Below, piece after piece: positions 1-7,010 of a stretch of DNA of 18,579 nucleotides. How positions within the stretch are numbered: position 1 is the stretch's first letter; every line of letters begins with the position of its first letter. The stretch is from JBCAWW01 sp039024315 (GTDB taxonomy: Bacteria; Bacteroidota; Bacteroidia; J057). The DNA is taken from NCBI GenBank assembly GCA_039024315.1, contig JBCCQN010000165.1:1-18579 (forward strand), written 5' to 3'. The notes beneath the pieces are model-generated. The model did no database searches. It worked only from the letters and a program-made list of their open reading frames with translations, and was not told the DNA's origin. A program made the position numbers and the translations under genes.

Positions 1-1404
1 AAAGGTTCCCGTCAAGCCACCGCTAATCAAATTGTCGTTGTTGTCATAAACTTTGGGGGCCCAACTGCCTCGGAATTGAAACTGATCAGATGACTTTTCT
101 TCTACTACATATTCGATATCTACTGCTCCTGTCTCCGGATCCTGATGAGGCACTACATTGAAACCCGCTGGATCAAAATAGTTGAGCATCATCAATTTGC
201 GCTGACTCCGGATGATGTCGGATCTACTAAATAGATCGCCAGGCTCAGTATCTAATTCGCGAAAGAGCACATGATCAGAAGTACGATTGTTGCCGGTAAT
301 ATACACGTCTCGGATATAAGCCGGGATACCTTCTTGAATGCGTATTTCCAGATCGACCGAATCGTTCCCCACAGGGGTAATAACAGGATTGGCCTGAAAA
401 AATAAGTACCCGCGATCAAGGTATAAGGAGGATAGGTCTAAGCCTTCAGGATTCCCATAAATTCTTTCTTCAAGTACAGCTTGATCAAATTTGCTACCCT
501 TTTCGAGCTTTAAGATGGAAGCCAAAAGCTCTGTTTCGTATAATTGATTTCCTGTCCACTTCACATTGCGTAGATAATATTGCTTACCAGCATCGACTCT
601 GAATTGCACTGCTAGATGTCCGTCTGCTTGCTCAATGATGGTATCGTTCAGCAAAGCTGCATCCAAAAGACCCTTGGCATGATAGGCACGCAATAACTGA
701 TTACGAGCAATCTCATACTCCTTCGGCAAAAGACGCGAACGCTGCCAGATTTTCCACCAAGCAAATTGGGAGAGTGGCTGTATCGCTTTACGCTTTTCTT
801 TGGCTGTCAGGACCCCATCATCTTCAATAGTGAGTTGAGTAATGCGTGTTTTTTGTCCCTTGTCAACCTTGATACGTACGTTTAGACCCGCTTTTAAGAC
901 TTTATCTCGCTGCGTCTCAATATCTACTTGGCAATGATAATAGCCCTTTTCGACGAAGTAGTTGCGCACCATACGCTTGATACTCATGGCTTGGGACTGA
1001 TTAAAGACCGCCCCTAGCTTGAGGTCGAGTAACTCTTTTATCGCATCAGTATGTCGTTTATTGAGATTGAGGATGCGATAAGAGGCCAAACGCAAACTTT
1101 CTTCGACCTTGATGTGGAGGTAAATGCTGTCCCCCTGCAATGCCTCAGCCGAAATTTGGACGTCTGAAAAGATGTTCTCTTTCCAGATTCGCTTCATGGC
1201 ATCACTGATTTGGGGGCCTGGTACCCGGACATACCCACGGCCAAGGCCAGAAAGATTGCGAATGGCTTGTTGCTCACTAAAATCGGTGCCAGTGACCTTA
1301 ATATATTTGACGTAACGAGTTACGGGTTCTGGAATGCTGTCTTGGGCAAGGACATAGGAAGTACTGCTGGCTAGCAAGAGCAGCCAAATGGCGTAAAGTC
1401 GCAT
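1..1404 (-). CDS. bamA: BamA-type outer membrane assembly protein, 3' part cut by window edge
   Basis: Reading the minus strand from the ATG at 1404 gives 468 open codons up to the window edge, so the C-terminal barrel is missing. A signal peptide (about residues 1-20, ending VLAQ) is followed by five POTRA-like modules at about 30-102, 103-184, 185-274, 275-358 and 361-436. The fourth and fifth carry typical phrases such as YLRNVKWTGNQLY and YIRDVYITGNNRTSDHVL. The start of the beta barrel follows (QFQFRGSWAPKVYDNN). BamA inserts and folds beta-barrel proteins in the outer membrane as the core of the BAM complex. Five POTRAs fit BamA rather than TamA (three). The thioredoxin-like gene lies 68 bp upstream on the same strand, so co-transcription is possible but no promoter or terminator was found to decide it. 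The family call is confident; the exact start is likely. Confidence 0.9.
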   Translation of the reverse strand, partial: MRLYAIWLLLLASSTSYVLAQDSIPEPVTRYVKYIKVTGTDFSEQQAIRNLSGLGRGYVRVPGPQISDAMKRIWKENIFSDVQISAEALQGDSIYLHIKVEESLRLASYRILNLNKRHTDAIKELLDLKLGAVFNQSQAMSIKRMVRNYFVEKGYYHCQVDIETQRDKVLKAGLNVRIKVDKGQKTRITQLTIEDDGVLTAKEKRKAIQPLSQFAWWKIWQRSRLLPKEYEIARNQLLRAYHAKGLLDAALLNDTIIEQADGHLAVQFRVDAGKQYYLRNVKWTGNQLYETELLASILKLEKGSKFDQAVLEERIYGNPEGLDLSSLYLDRGYLFFQANPVITPVGNDSVDLEIRIQEGIPAYIRDVYITGNNRTSDHVLFRELDTEPGDLFSRSDIIRSQRKLMMLNYFDPAGFNVVPHQDPETGAVDIEYVVEEKSSDQFQFRGSWAPKVYDNNDNLISGGLTGTF

Positions 1405-1472
1405 GTTGTAATGATTGATTTGCTAGTAAGAGGCCCCCGTCCCAGATTCGGTTGCATTGCAAATCCTCAGAA

Positions 1473-2015
1473 TCAGGACTTTAACATTTTTTTAAGTTTT
1501 CGTTCAACTTGCTTTAAGTTCGTCTTGCCGATATACTGGACTACCCCATCTTTGTCTATCAGCATATTGGTGGGAAATAATGCCACCCCATACTGCTTAA
1601 CGATTGACTCACCAGTAGCGATCATCGAAAGCTGGCAGGCTGGCATGCCCCTGCGGATTCTGCTAAAGAGTCTTTCGATATCATCGGGGCCATCAAGGCA
1701 TACCGAAACGAAACTTACTTCTTGATTCGCATACTTCGCTTGCAGCGCCTCTAAATCCGGTAACTCTTGGATACAAGGACGGCAAGTGGTAAACCAAAAA
1801 TTGAGAAAAACGACCTTCCCTTTATGCGCCGCTAAGTCAAATTCCTCCCCATTCATTAGCCTGGCTTTGAAGTGTGGGGCTTCTTGATAAAGGATATGCT
1901 CCTCTTGCCAGCGGTCTACTGAATCCATCAAGGCATAATATCGCTCTATATTTTGCTGTGCCTGAAGCATTGATGAGGAAAGGAGGCAGAGAAAAAAACC
2001 GATATAAGCTTTCAT
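1473..2015 (-). CDS. exported TlpA/ResA-like thioredoxin-fold protein
   Basis: 180 residues from the chosen ATG. An N-terminal hydrophobic signal peptide (MKAYIGFFLCLLSSSMLQAQ) predicts export to the periplasm. The frame is open for 34 more codons upstream, but that would bury the signal peptide, so the later ATG is preferred. The AhpC/TSA-thioredoxin core carries FWFTTCRPC with the CxxC pair at Cys78 and Cys81, followed by a typical helix and the cis-Pro region VALFPTNMLIDKDG. Proteins of this kind reduce or exchange disulfides outside the cytoplasm, for example in cytochrome c maturation or envelope thiol homeostasis; the substrate here is unknown. Two c-type cytochrome genes lie in the same window, but not in the same operon. 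It is transcribed towards bamA and divergently from the MobA-like gene. No lipobox is seen. Confidence 0.88.
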   Translation of the reverse strand: MKAYIGFFLCLLSSSMLQAQQNIERYYALMDSVDRWQEEHILYQEAPHFKARLMNGEEFDLAAHKGKVVFLNFWFTTCRPCIQELPDLEALQAKYANQEVSFVSVCLDGPDDIERLFSRIRRGMPACQLSMIATGESIVKQYGVALFPTNMLIDKDGVVQYIGKTNLKQVERKLKKMLKS

Positions 2016-2043
2016 GGGATTGGGCTTGAGATTGATAAATGTC

Positions 2044-2058
2044 ACTTCCAGAGGAAGT
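2044..2058. promoter_or_regulatory. short inverted repeat between divergent genes
   Basis: ACTTCC-AGA-GGAAGT is a perfect 6-bp inverted repeat with a 3-nt spacer, between the thioredoxin-like gene and the MobA-like gene. It could be an operator or chance; no regulator is identifiable. Confidence 0.2.
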
Positions 2059-2089
2059 ATATACGTAAATGGTTGCACCTCAGTCGGAA

Positions 2090-2097
2090 CAAAAATA
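2090..2097 (-). promoter_or_regulatory. candidate -7 box for the thioredoxin-like gene
   Basis: The minus strand reads TATTTTTG, a full match to the Bacteroidota -7 consensus TAnnTTTG, 75 nt upstream of the ATG at 2015. No convincing -33 element is seen. If real, it lies inside the long form of the divergent MobA-like frame, which supports the later start of that gene. Confidence 0.4.
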
Positions 2098-2107
2098 TCT
2101 TTATAAG

Positions 2108-3256
2108 ATGAAACCACATCAAAAGCACGCCAAACTGACTCGTTCTACTAAGGGGACTTTTGGGGCAATGGAGTGGTCCATATTGGGAGCGCTTGATGAT
2201 GAAATTAAGCGATTTGCCTTTCGATTGATTACCGCCTTGGCTGAGGATTATCGCGTTGCTTATGTCGATGCCAACCATAAGAATGAGGCTCCCGAAAATC
2301 AAGATAAGGCACTTAAACAAGGTGCTTGGCTAAGCTTTACGGAAAAGACTAATTTTTCACGTTTAGACTATGGGACTACTTTTGAGGAGATTGATTATCG
2401 GGAGCAATTCCGCTCCGCTGATCTAGTGTTTGTCAATGGCAACCATTTTCCTGCTGCACGGCAGATTGTAGTAATTGACAGTCGGAAGCCGCTAAAAAAT
2501 AAGTTGGCTAAGCTCACTCAGGTAGAGTTGATCCTCTTGCAAGAAGGAGAATCGGAGCTGCCATACTATGTGCAAGAAGCCTTGGGAGGGAACTTGCCGC
2601 CAGTTTTACCGATTAGGGAGTTTGATAAAATCATTGATTTTCTCCATTCGCGAATTGCGGATTTGAAACCTAAAGTCAAAGGCCTAGTGCTCGCCGGAGG
2701 GATGAGCCGACGCATGCAAAAGGACAAAGGTCTGATTAATTATCATGGTGTTCCTCAAAGGGAATATGTACATGATTTGCTCCAAAAAGCTGGGGTGGAG
2801 AATGTCTATTTTTCTTGCCGCGCCGAACAAGTAGAGGAGCTGGGCGTTGAGCGAAGCTTGCCAGACGAATTTCTTGGTTTAGGGCCTTTTGGCGGGATGT
2901 TGACTGCTTTCAAATCAGATCCCAATGCTGCTTGGATGGTGCTTGCTTGCGATCTGCCCTTTATGACCACAGCTACCATAAATCAGTTGTTAGAGGGCCG
3001 AAATATTTCAAAATTAGCGACGGCATTTTATAATCCAGCAACTGATTTTCCGGAGCCATTGATCACGCTTTGGGAGCCACGCGCTTATGGCCGTTTGCTC
3101 CATTATCTGAGCTTGGGTTATTCTTGCCCCCGCAAAGTCTTGATCAATAGTGATATCGAGCTTTTGCAACATACTCAGCCCGAAGAAATGGCCAATATCA
3201 ATAAGCCGGAGGAATATGAGGCGGCAATCAAAAAGCTAAAAGAATGGCAAGCGTAA
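2108..3256 (+). CDS. mobA: MobA-type molybdenum cofactor guanylyltransferase with MobB-like N-terminus
   Basis: 382 residues from the ATG at 2108; an upstream in-frame ATG at 2069 would add 13 residues (MVAPQSEQKYLYK), but the later start is preferred because the divergent gene's likely promoter overlaps the extension. The C-terminal part (from about residue 190) is a MobA-like nucleotidyltransferase: GLVLAGGMSRRMQKDKG is the GTP-binding loop (LAGGxSxRMG-type), GPFGGM follows, and the metal-binding CDLPF has Asp282. MobA joins GMP to molybdopterin to form the guanylyl cofactor. The first roughly 180 residues resemble MobB in order (short strand ending ILG, helix, then YRVAYVDANHK), but the place of the P-loop reads GALDDEIKRF, so nucleotide binding there is doubtful. 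The last 13 nt overlap the truncated haemoglobin gene, implying translational coupling. The N-terminal assignment is inference; the MobA domain is solid, the exact substrate less so. Confidence 0.78.
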   Translation: MKPHQKHAKLTRSTKGTFGAMEWSILGALDDEIKRFAFRLITALAEDYRVAYVDANHKNEAPENQDKALKQGAWLSFTEKTNFSRLDYGTTFEEIDYREQFRSADLVFVNGNHFPAARQIVVIDSRKPLKNKLAKLTQVELILLQEGESELPYYVQEALGGNLPPVLPIREFDKIIDFLHSRIADLKPKVKGLVLAGGMSRRMQKDKGLINYHGVPQREYVHDLLQKAGVENVYFSCRAEQVEELGVERSLPDEFLGLGPFGGMLTAFKSDPNAAWMVLACDLPFMTTATINQLLEGRNISKLATAFYNPATDFPEPLITLWEPRAYGRLLHYLSLGYSCPRKVLINSDIELLQHTQPEEMANINKPEEYEAAIKKLKEWQA

Positions 3257-3639
3257 AGGACATAAAAGACTTAGAGGATATAAAGCTATTGGTAAACAGT
3301 TTTTACGGCAAAGTTCGTGAAGATGAGCTCCTAGGGCCTATTTTTGAGTCAGTGGTGCAAGGTAATTGGGAGCCTCATCTCAACAAAATGTATAGCTTTT
3401 GGCAGACCGTTTTGACCGAGGATATGACTTACAGAGGGAGACCTTTTCCGCCCCATATGAAGCTGCCAGTCGAGCAAAAGCATTTCGAGCGCTGGCTAGG
3501 ATTATTTAGCGAAACAGTGGATGCCAATTTTGCTGGGGTAAAAGCCGAGGAAGCCAAGTGGCGTGCCCAAAGGATGGCGACGATGTTCTGGTCCAAGATT
3601 TCGTATTTCCGGAGCCGGTCCTCAGAGCCTTTGTTTTGA
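3244..3639 (+). CDS. group III truncated haemoglobin
   Basis: 131 residues, about the usual length for the family. The globin signature of group III is visible: NWEPHLNKMYSFWQTVL, then YRGRPFPPHMKLP, then the proximal haem ligand His80 in QKHFERWLGLF, then a C-terminal helix with WRAQRMATMFWSK. These small 2-on-2 globins bind O2, NO or CO and are linked with NO/oxygen handling or redox chemistry in the cytoplasm. The start ATG lies inside the end of the MobA-like gene (13-nt overlap, different frame), so translation is probably coupled. The last residues (SRSSEPLF) run up to the repeat-rich stretch and are less typical. Confident on family; the role here is unknown. Confidence 0.9.
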   Translation: MASVKDIKDLEDIKLLVNSFYGKVREDELLGPIFESVVQGNWEPHLNKMYSFWQTVLTEDMTYRGRPFPPHMKLPVEQKHFERWLGLFSETVDANFAGVKAEEAKWRAQRMATMFWSKISYFRSRSSEPLF

Positions 3640-3642
3640 TTA

Positions 3643-3657
3643 CTGCTTCGCAGAACG
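3643..3657 (+). repeat. 15-nt hairpin box A, copy 1
   Basis: CTGCTTCGCAGAACG. CTGC and GCAG pair around a TTC loop. Begins 3 nt after the truncated haemoglobin stop codon and 12 nt before a REP-like doublet. Identical copies lie at 3782, 5812, 14959 and 15066; a one-mismatch copy lies at 9314. Confidence 0.85.
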
Positions 3658-3669
3658 CTTATCTCTGAC

Positions 3670-3725
3670 GGCGTATGCAATACGCCGCTACAGATTGCCG
3701 AAAGTAGGGGCGTATTGCATACGCC
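3670..3725. repeat. REP-like inverted doublet, copy 1
   Basis: Left palindrome GGCGTATGCAATACGCC (3670-3686), then CTAC (3688-3691), a 12-nt loop, GTAG (3704-3707), and right palindrome GGCGTATTGCATACGCC (3709-3725). The two 17-nt palindromes are exact reverse complements, so the whole element folds as one long hairpin or as two GTAG-headed hairpins in inverse orientation. A GTAG tetranucleotide before a palindrome is the hallmark of REP sequences mobilised by RAYT (Y1) transposases; no RAYT gene is in the window. Confidence 0.75.
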
Positions 3726-3749
3726 CAAATTCTATTAAATTGTCTTCCT

Positions 3750-3770
3750 GAGCCCCGTTGAAGGATCTAT
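3750..3770 (+). repeat. box B repeat (GAGCCCC...GAAGGA.CTAT), copy 1
   Basis: Reads GAGCCCCGTTGAAGGATCTAT in two parts: GAGCCCCGTT then GAAGGATCTAT. It ends 11 nt before box A at 3782. A related copy at 15034-15054 has the same 11-nt spacing to its own box A, and an inverted relative lies at about 14991-15004. Confidence 0.65.
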
Positions 3771-3781
3771 GTAGACATTTA

Positions 3782-3796
3782 CTGCTTCGCAGAACG
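3782..3796 (+). repeat. 15-nt hairpin box A, copy 2
   Basis: Exact CTGCTTCGCAGAACG, 9 nt upstream of the preferred ATG of the peroxidase gene at 3806. It therefore probably forms a small hairpin in that gene's 5' untranslated region. The frame is open upstream of 3806, but those codons are repeat-derived. Confidence 0.85.
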
Positions 3797-3805
3797 ATTA
3801 CCCCA

Positions 3806-5047
3806 ATGAATAAAGACAAGCATACAAAATCACTATTTAGGTCTGGCAATCGCTACGCCTATCTTTTGCTTTGTTTGCTGCCTCTCATGGCACTTTTCTA
3901 CACAGCCTGCCAAAAGAAACCTAAGGAGCCCAAACGCATCAGTCGCGCTCAATTTCAACGAAATCTCATTGACTCCCTCGCTCACTTCTCTGCCTTGCCA
4001 GAGGAAGTCCCTTTTCCCGAAGATAATCCTCCTTCCGAAGCCAAAATCGCCTTAGGGCGCATGCTCTTCTTTGACCCCATTCTCTCTGGAAACAAAGACG
4101 TGGCCTGTGCTACCTGCCATCTGCCCGACAATGGCTTTGCCGAGAGCCTACAAATTTCCATTGGTGTCAACGGCCAAGGCCGAGGGAGCAAGCGCAAATT
4201 CAAGGAACCCAATACGATCCCTTTCACCCAGCGTAATTCTCAGACCGTCCTCAATGCCGCTTTCAATGGCATGGACTTTAGTGATCACTACGATCCTGCC
4301 GAAGCACCCATGTTTTGGGATATGCGGGCCAAAAGTCTAGAAAATCAGGCCTTAGAACCCATCAAGAGCTTGCCCGAGATGCGGGGCGACCAAATTCCGG
4401 AAGAAGAAATACTGGATAGGGTAGTGGCCCGTTTAGGAGAAATACCGGCCTATCAATCTATGTTTACCGAGGCCTTTCCGGAGGATAGGGATATTTCTGC
4501 TAGCAATCTCGCTAAGGCAATCGCCTGCTTCGAACGGACACTGGTTACCAACAATTCGCGCTTTGATAAATTCATGCGAGGCGATGAATCTGCTATTTCT
4601 ATTTCCGAAAAAGAAGGCTTCCAGCAATTTATCCTCTCGGGCTGTGGCAACTGCCACAATGGTCCCATGTTTTCTGATTATCAGATGCATGTACTCGGGG
4701 TACCAGAAAGTAAGAAGTTAGGCACTCCAGACGTTGGGATCGACAGTAGCTTTGCCTTTCGTACTCCGAGTTTGCGTAACCTCCGCTTCACTTCACCCTA
4801 CATGCACAATGGCAGTTTTTACTCCCTCAAACGTGTATTGGAGTTTTATGAGGACATCGCCGGAGGCAAAATGAATAATCCGAATGTGAGCAGAGAACAG
4901 ATGGATCCCCTCGTCAAGGCCATTGAATTGCGGGTGATCGAGATGGCCCCCATCATTTCCTTTCTCAATACGCTCAATGACGATAAGTTTGACAAAACCA
5001 TGCCGGAGAATGTGCCCAGTGGTTTGCCCGTGGGAGGAAATCTCTAG
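3806..5047 (+). CDS. di-haem cytochrome c peroxidase / MauG-like lipoprotein
   Basis: 413 residues from the ATG at 3806. The reading frame can be extended to 3758, but the extension is repeat sequence and would precede the signal peptide. The N-terminus is basic then hydrophobic (about residues 18-34) and ends FYTAC, a plausible though not ideal lipobox at Cys35. Two c-type haem motifs are visible: CATCH at 101-105 and CGNCH at 280-284. Other family hallmarks are LGRMLFFDPILSGN, MFWDMRAKSLENQALEPI and SPYMHNGSF, which includes a conserved methionine near the second haem. Such proteins reduce hydrogen peroxide or catalyse long-range oxidations outside the cytoplasm; which applies here is not clear. 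The stop codon overlaps the convergent transglutaminase gene within CTAG. A second, differently exported family member lies at 17065. Confidence 0.9.
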   Translation: MNKDKHTKSLFRSGNRYAYLLLCLLPLMALFYTACQKKPKEPKRISRAQFQRNLIDSLAHFSALPEEVPFPEDNPPSEAKIALGRMLFFDPILSGNKDVACATCHLPDNGFAESLQISIGVNGQGRGSKRKFKEPNTIPFTQRNSQTVLNAAFNGMDFSDHYDPAEAPMFWDMRAKSLENQALEPIKSLPEMRGDQIPEEEILDRVVARLGEIPAYQSMFTEAFPEDRDISASNLAKAIACFERTLVTNNSRFDKFMRGDESAISISEKEGFQQFILSGCGNCHNGPMFSDYQMHVLGVPESKKLGTPDVGIDSSFAFRTPSLRNLRFTSPYMHNGSFYSLKRVLEFYEDIAGGKMNNPNVSREQMDPLVKAIELRVIEMAPIISFLNTLNDDKFDKTMPENVPSGLPVGGNL

Positions 5048-6882
5048 CGAATTGCTTTAGGCATACTATCCAGACCTTTTCTTGCTGCTCTCAAGACTCT
5101 TCGATGACAGCGTCCTTCGCTGCTATATCTGGTTTGTTCCGCTTCTTTCACCCCTTGGTAACGAGCATTTTCTTGCCTGCGCAGGCTTCTTTGTTTTCTT
5201 GTTAACTTGCGGCCAAACTTCTGATTTTGTCGTTTGGTTCGAGATAAGGCTTGCCACCATTCTGCCAGCATTTTTGCTTCCGCTCTAAAATCCTTTTGAC
5301 AAGCATAATAATCGTCTAAAGCCTGATATAAAGCTTTTTGGCTCGGAGTATTTATACCGCTCAGTCTCAAAACTTGTTCTAGGTTTCGGACGAGATTTTT
5401 ACGCTGGGCCAATAAACGATTTTGTGTTCTCCGCCATAGCGCAGTCTGTTGGACAATTTTCATTTCTTGTGCTTGGTAGCGCTTTTCGAGCTCCTGAGCT
5501 TGCAACCACTGTTGATGGATGCTTTCTAATTCCTCTTGCGAATGGATCCAGATTGGGTCGCCAGAGATGCTTATATCCTCGAGTTTGAATATGGCGTTTT
5601 TTAACTCCTCACGTCTAAAAGCCCAGCTAACTTGCAGATCGTTGAGACTTTGGAGGTAAAAGGTAAGGCTATCTAAGGTACTAGATATGATTGCTTCTTG
5701 CTCCGCGATGGTAAGTTGAATGGAAGCCACCTTTTGGAGCTTCCTTACGAGGGAGAGCCTCTGCTTGGCGCTCAATTCTGGAGTACTATCGGGCAGTTTT
5801 TTGAGTGATATCTGCTTCGCAGAACGCTTGTATAGTTGCTGAGCACGCTTGATTTGACCTAAGCCCTGTCTATGGTGGCGCTGCCAAGCACGTAATAGTC
5901 TTTGCTGTGCAAGAGAAGACCTTTGTAGAGAGCTAAGCGTTCGGCGATGCCGCTCTTGATTACGCTTGAGCCTTAATTTATGCTCCTGTTGATTGTCCTT
6001 GATCGCGCTTCGTACATATTTGATACCCTCGGCAATGTGATCCATCGTATCAGCCTGCCCAGCCGTCATCAAGCCATAGCGAATGTAGTTGTAGCCAATC
6101 GTCCGATGATTTAAATCGTTGAATTCGAGCCCCTCTTCCCCTTGCCAAAGAAGTCGTTCTTGTAGAGAAAGTTGACGATAATCCTCTATTTCTGCATAAT
6201 TGGTAATGCGAGACACTTTACCTGCGCTAATATGGACGGGCGTTTCACTTGCAAAACCTGCGACGCTTTGGCGATCCTCCAGTAGTTGCCACATAGGCAT
6301 AAGTGGTAGGTGCTCTTTTATCATCCGCTCCGGCGAGGCGAGATAGTAGTTGTCATTAGGTCTGTGTTTTCTCTTGAGGATATACTCTGGCTCCTTACCA
6401 GCAATAATGCGAGCCGTATTACGAATTGGGGTCCATTTTTTGACCAAAGCAGTATTACTCCAACTGATGTCAAGCAAGTACCACCTGCCGTGAATGTAAA
6501 CAGCATTCCAGGCATGTTGATCGAGTCTTATGGGGAAGTCTGGATCAAAACTGCCGCCAGTGCTATAGCCAACTACCATCTCAGCTTCTATCCCTTGACT
6601 CTCGCAAAGCGCTTTAAATAGGACCGCAAAACCTTCGCAAACCGCCTTGCTTCGCCGCAGTGTGGTCTCTACATCAGGATCCGGAAGCTTCCCTTTTTCT
6701 AGGCGTTTGTAATCGTACTTAATATGCTTACAAACCCATTGGTAAATCGCTCTTGCCTGCAGGCTATCGTCCTCAATATTGCCAACAATTCGATGCGAAA
6801 GACGATCGATTTTTGGGTTTTGCGCAATAGCAATGGATAAAAAACTCCAAGCAATCAAGAGTCCAATCGCAATTTTTTTCAT
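5044..6882 (-). CDS. exported transglutaminase-like protein with long basic coiled-coil tail
   Basis: 612 residues with a clear signal peptide (MKKIAIGLLIAWSFLSIAIAQ). The first part is a transglutaminase-like cysteine protease fold: IYQWVCKHIKYD, then the catalytic triad candidates Cys82 (RSKAVCEGFAVLFKAL), His123 (DQHAWNAVYI) and Asp138 (WYLLDISWSN). Bacterial proteins with this fold act as proteases, amidases or cross-linkers; the substrate is unknown. From about residue 290 to the end the protein is rich in Lys, Arg, Gln, Glu and Leu with long helical, coiled-coil-like stretches and a strongly basic C-terminus. I do not recognise that part. A copy of the 15-nt box A is read in reverse inside this region, encoding RSAKQ at about residues 353-357. 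The gene is convergent with the peroxidase gene with a 4-nt overlap and divergent from the RnfD-like gene. Confidence 0.82.
   Translation of the reverse strand: MKKIAIGLLIAWSFLSIAIAQNPKIDRLSHRIVGNIEDDSLQARAIYQWVCKHIKYDYKRLEKGKLPDPDVETTLRRSKAVCEGFAVLFKALCESQGIEAEMVVGYSTGGSFDPDFPIRLDQHAWNAVYIHGRWYLLDISWSNTALVKKWTPIRNTARIIAGKEPEYILKRKHRPNDNYYLASPERMIKEHLPLMPMWQLLEDRQSVAGFASETPVHISAGKVSRITNYAEIEDYRQLSLQERLLWQGEEGLEFNDLNHRTIGYNYIRYGLMTAGQADTMDHIAEGIKYVRSAIKDNQQEHKLRLKRNQERHRRTLSSLQRSSLAQQRLLRAWQRHHRQGLGQIKRAQQLYKRSAKQISLKKLPDSTPELSAKQRLSLVRKLQKVASIQLTIAEQEAIISSTLDSLTFYLQSLNDLQVSWAFRREELKNAIFKLEDISISGDPIWIHSQEELESIHQQWLQAQELEKRYQAQEMKIVQQTALWRRTQNRLLAQRKNLVRNLEQVLRLSGINTPSQKALYQALDDYYACQKDFRAEAKMLAEWWQALSRTKRQNQKFGRKLTRKQRSLRRQENARYQGVKEAEQTRYSSEGRCHRRVLRAARKGLDSMPKAIR
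5812..5826 (+). repeat. 15-nt hairpin box A inside a coding region
   Basis: Exact CTGCTTCGCAGAACG on the plus strand, lying in the coiled-coil part of the minus-strand transglutaminase-like gene. There it is translated as Arg-Ser-Ala-Lys-Gln, within LYKRSAKQIS. Confidence 0.8.
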
Positions 6883-6936
6883 GCTGAGGCTGTGCTAATT
6901 AGCTCCAATTTAAGCGGAAAACTGCTAGTCGCAAAG

Positions 6937-6944
6937 CAAAAATA
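6937..6944 (-). promoter_or_regulatory. candidate -7 box for the transglutaminase-like gene
   Basis: The minus strand reads TATTTTTG, matching TAnnTTTG, 55 nt upstream of the ATG at 6882. No clear -33 element. No full match for the divergent RnfD-like gene was found in 6883-7010. Confidence 0.4.
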
Positions 6945-7010
6945 TTTTCCCACTTTGTGGAATTTTATGCCCCCCTACATCTTCTTTCTGTAACAAACAT
7001 AGAGTGTAAG

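Noticed and set aside
2016..2117. Longer start for the thioredoxin-like gene.
   Set aside because: It would place 34 residues before the signal peptide and overlap the divergent gene.
3643..3796. Possible CRISPR array because of repeated palindromic units.
   Set aside because: There are only two A boxes and one doublet, with no regular repeat-spacer periodicity and no cas genes.
3758..3805. Longer start for the peroxidase gene.
   Set aside because: These codons come from the box B/box A repeat and would precede the signal peptide; the ATG at 3806 gives a normal lipoprotein leader.
3637..3805. Small protein gene after the truncated haemoglobin.
   Set aside because: The open frames here run through repeat sequence that is open in all frames; there is no start context or family signal.
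6957..7010. GTG-initiated extension of the RnfD-like gene.
   Set aside because: The extra residues have no family character, and two consecutive ATG codons at 7011 and 7014 give a better start.
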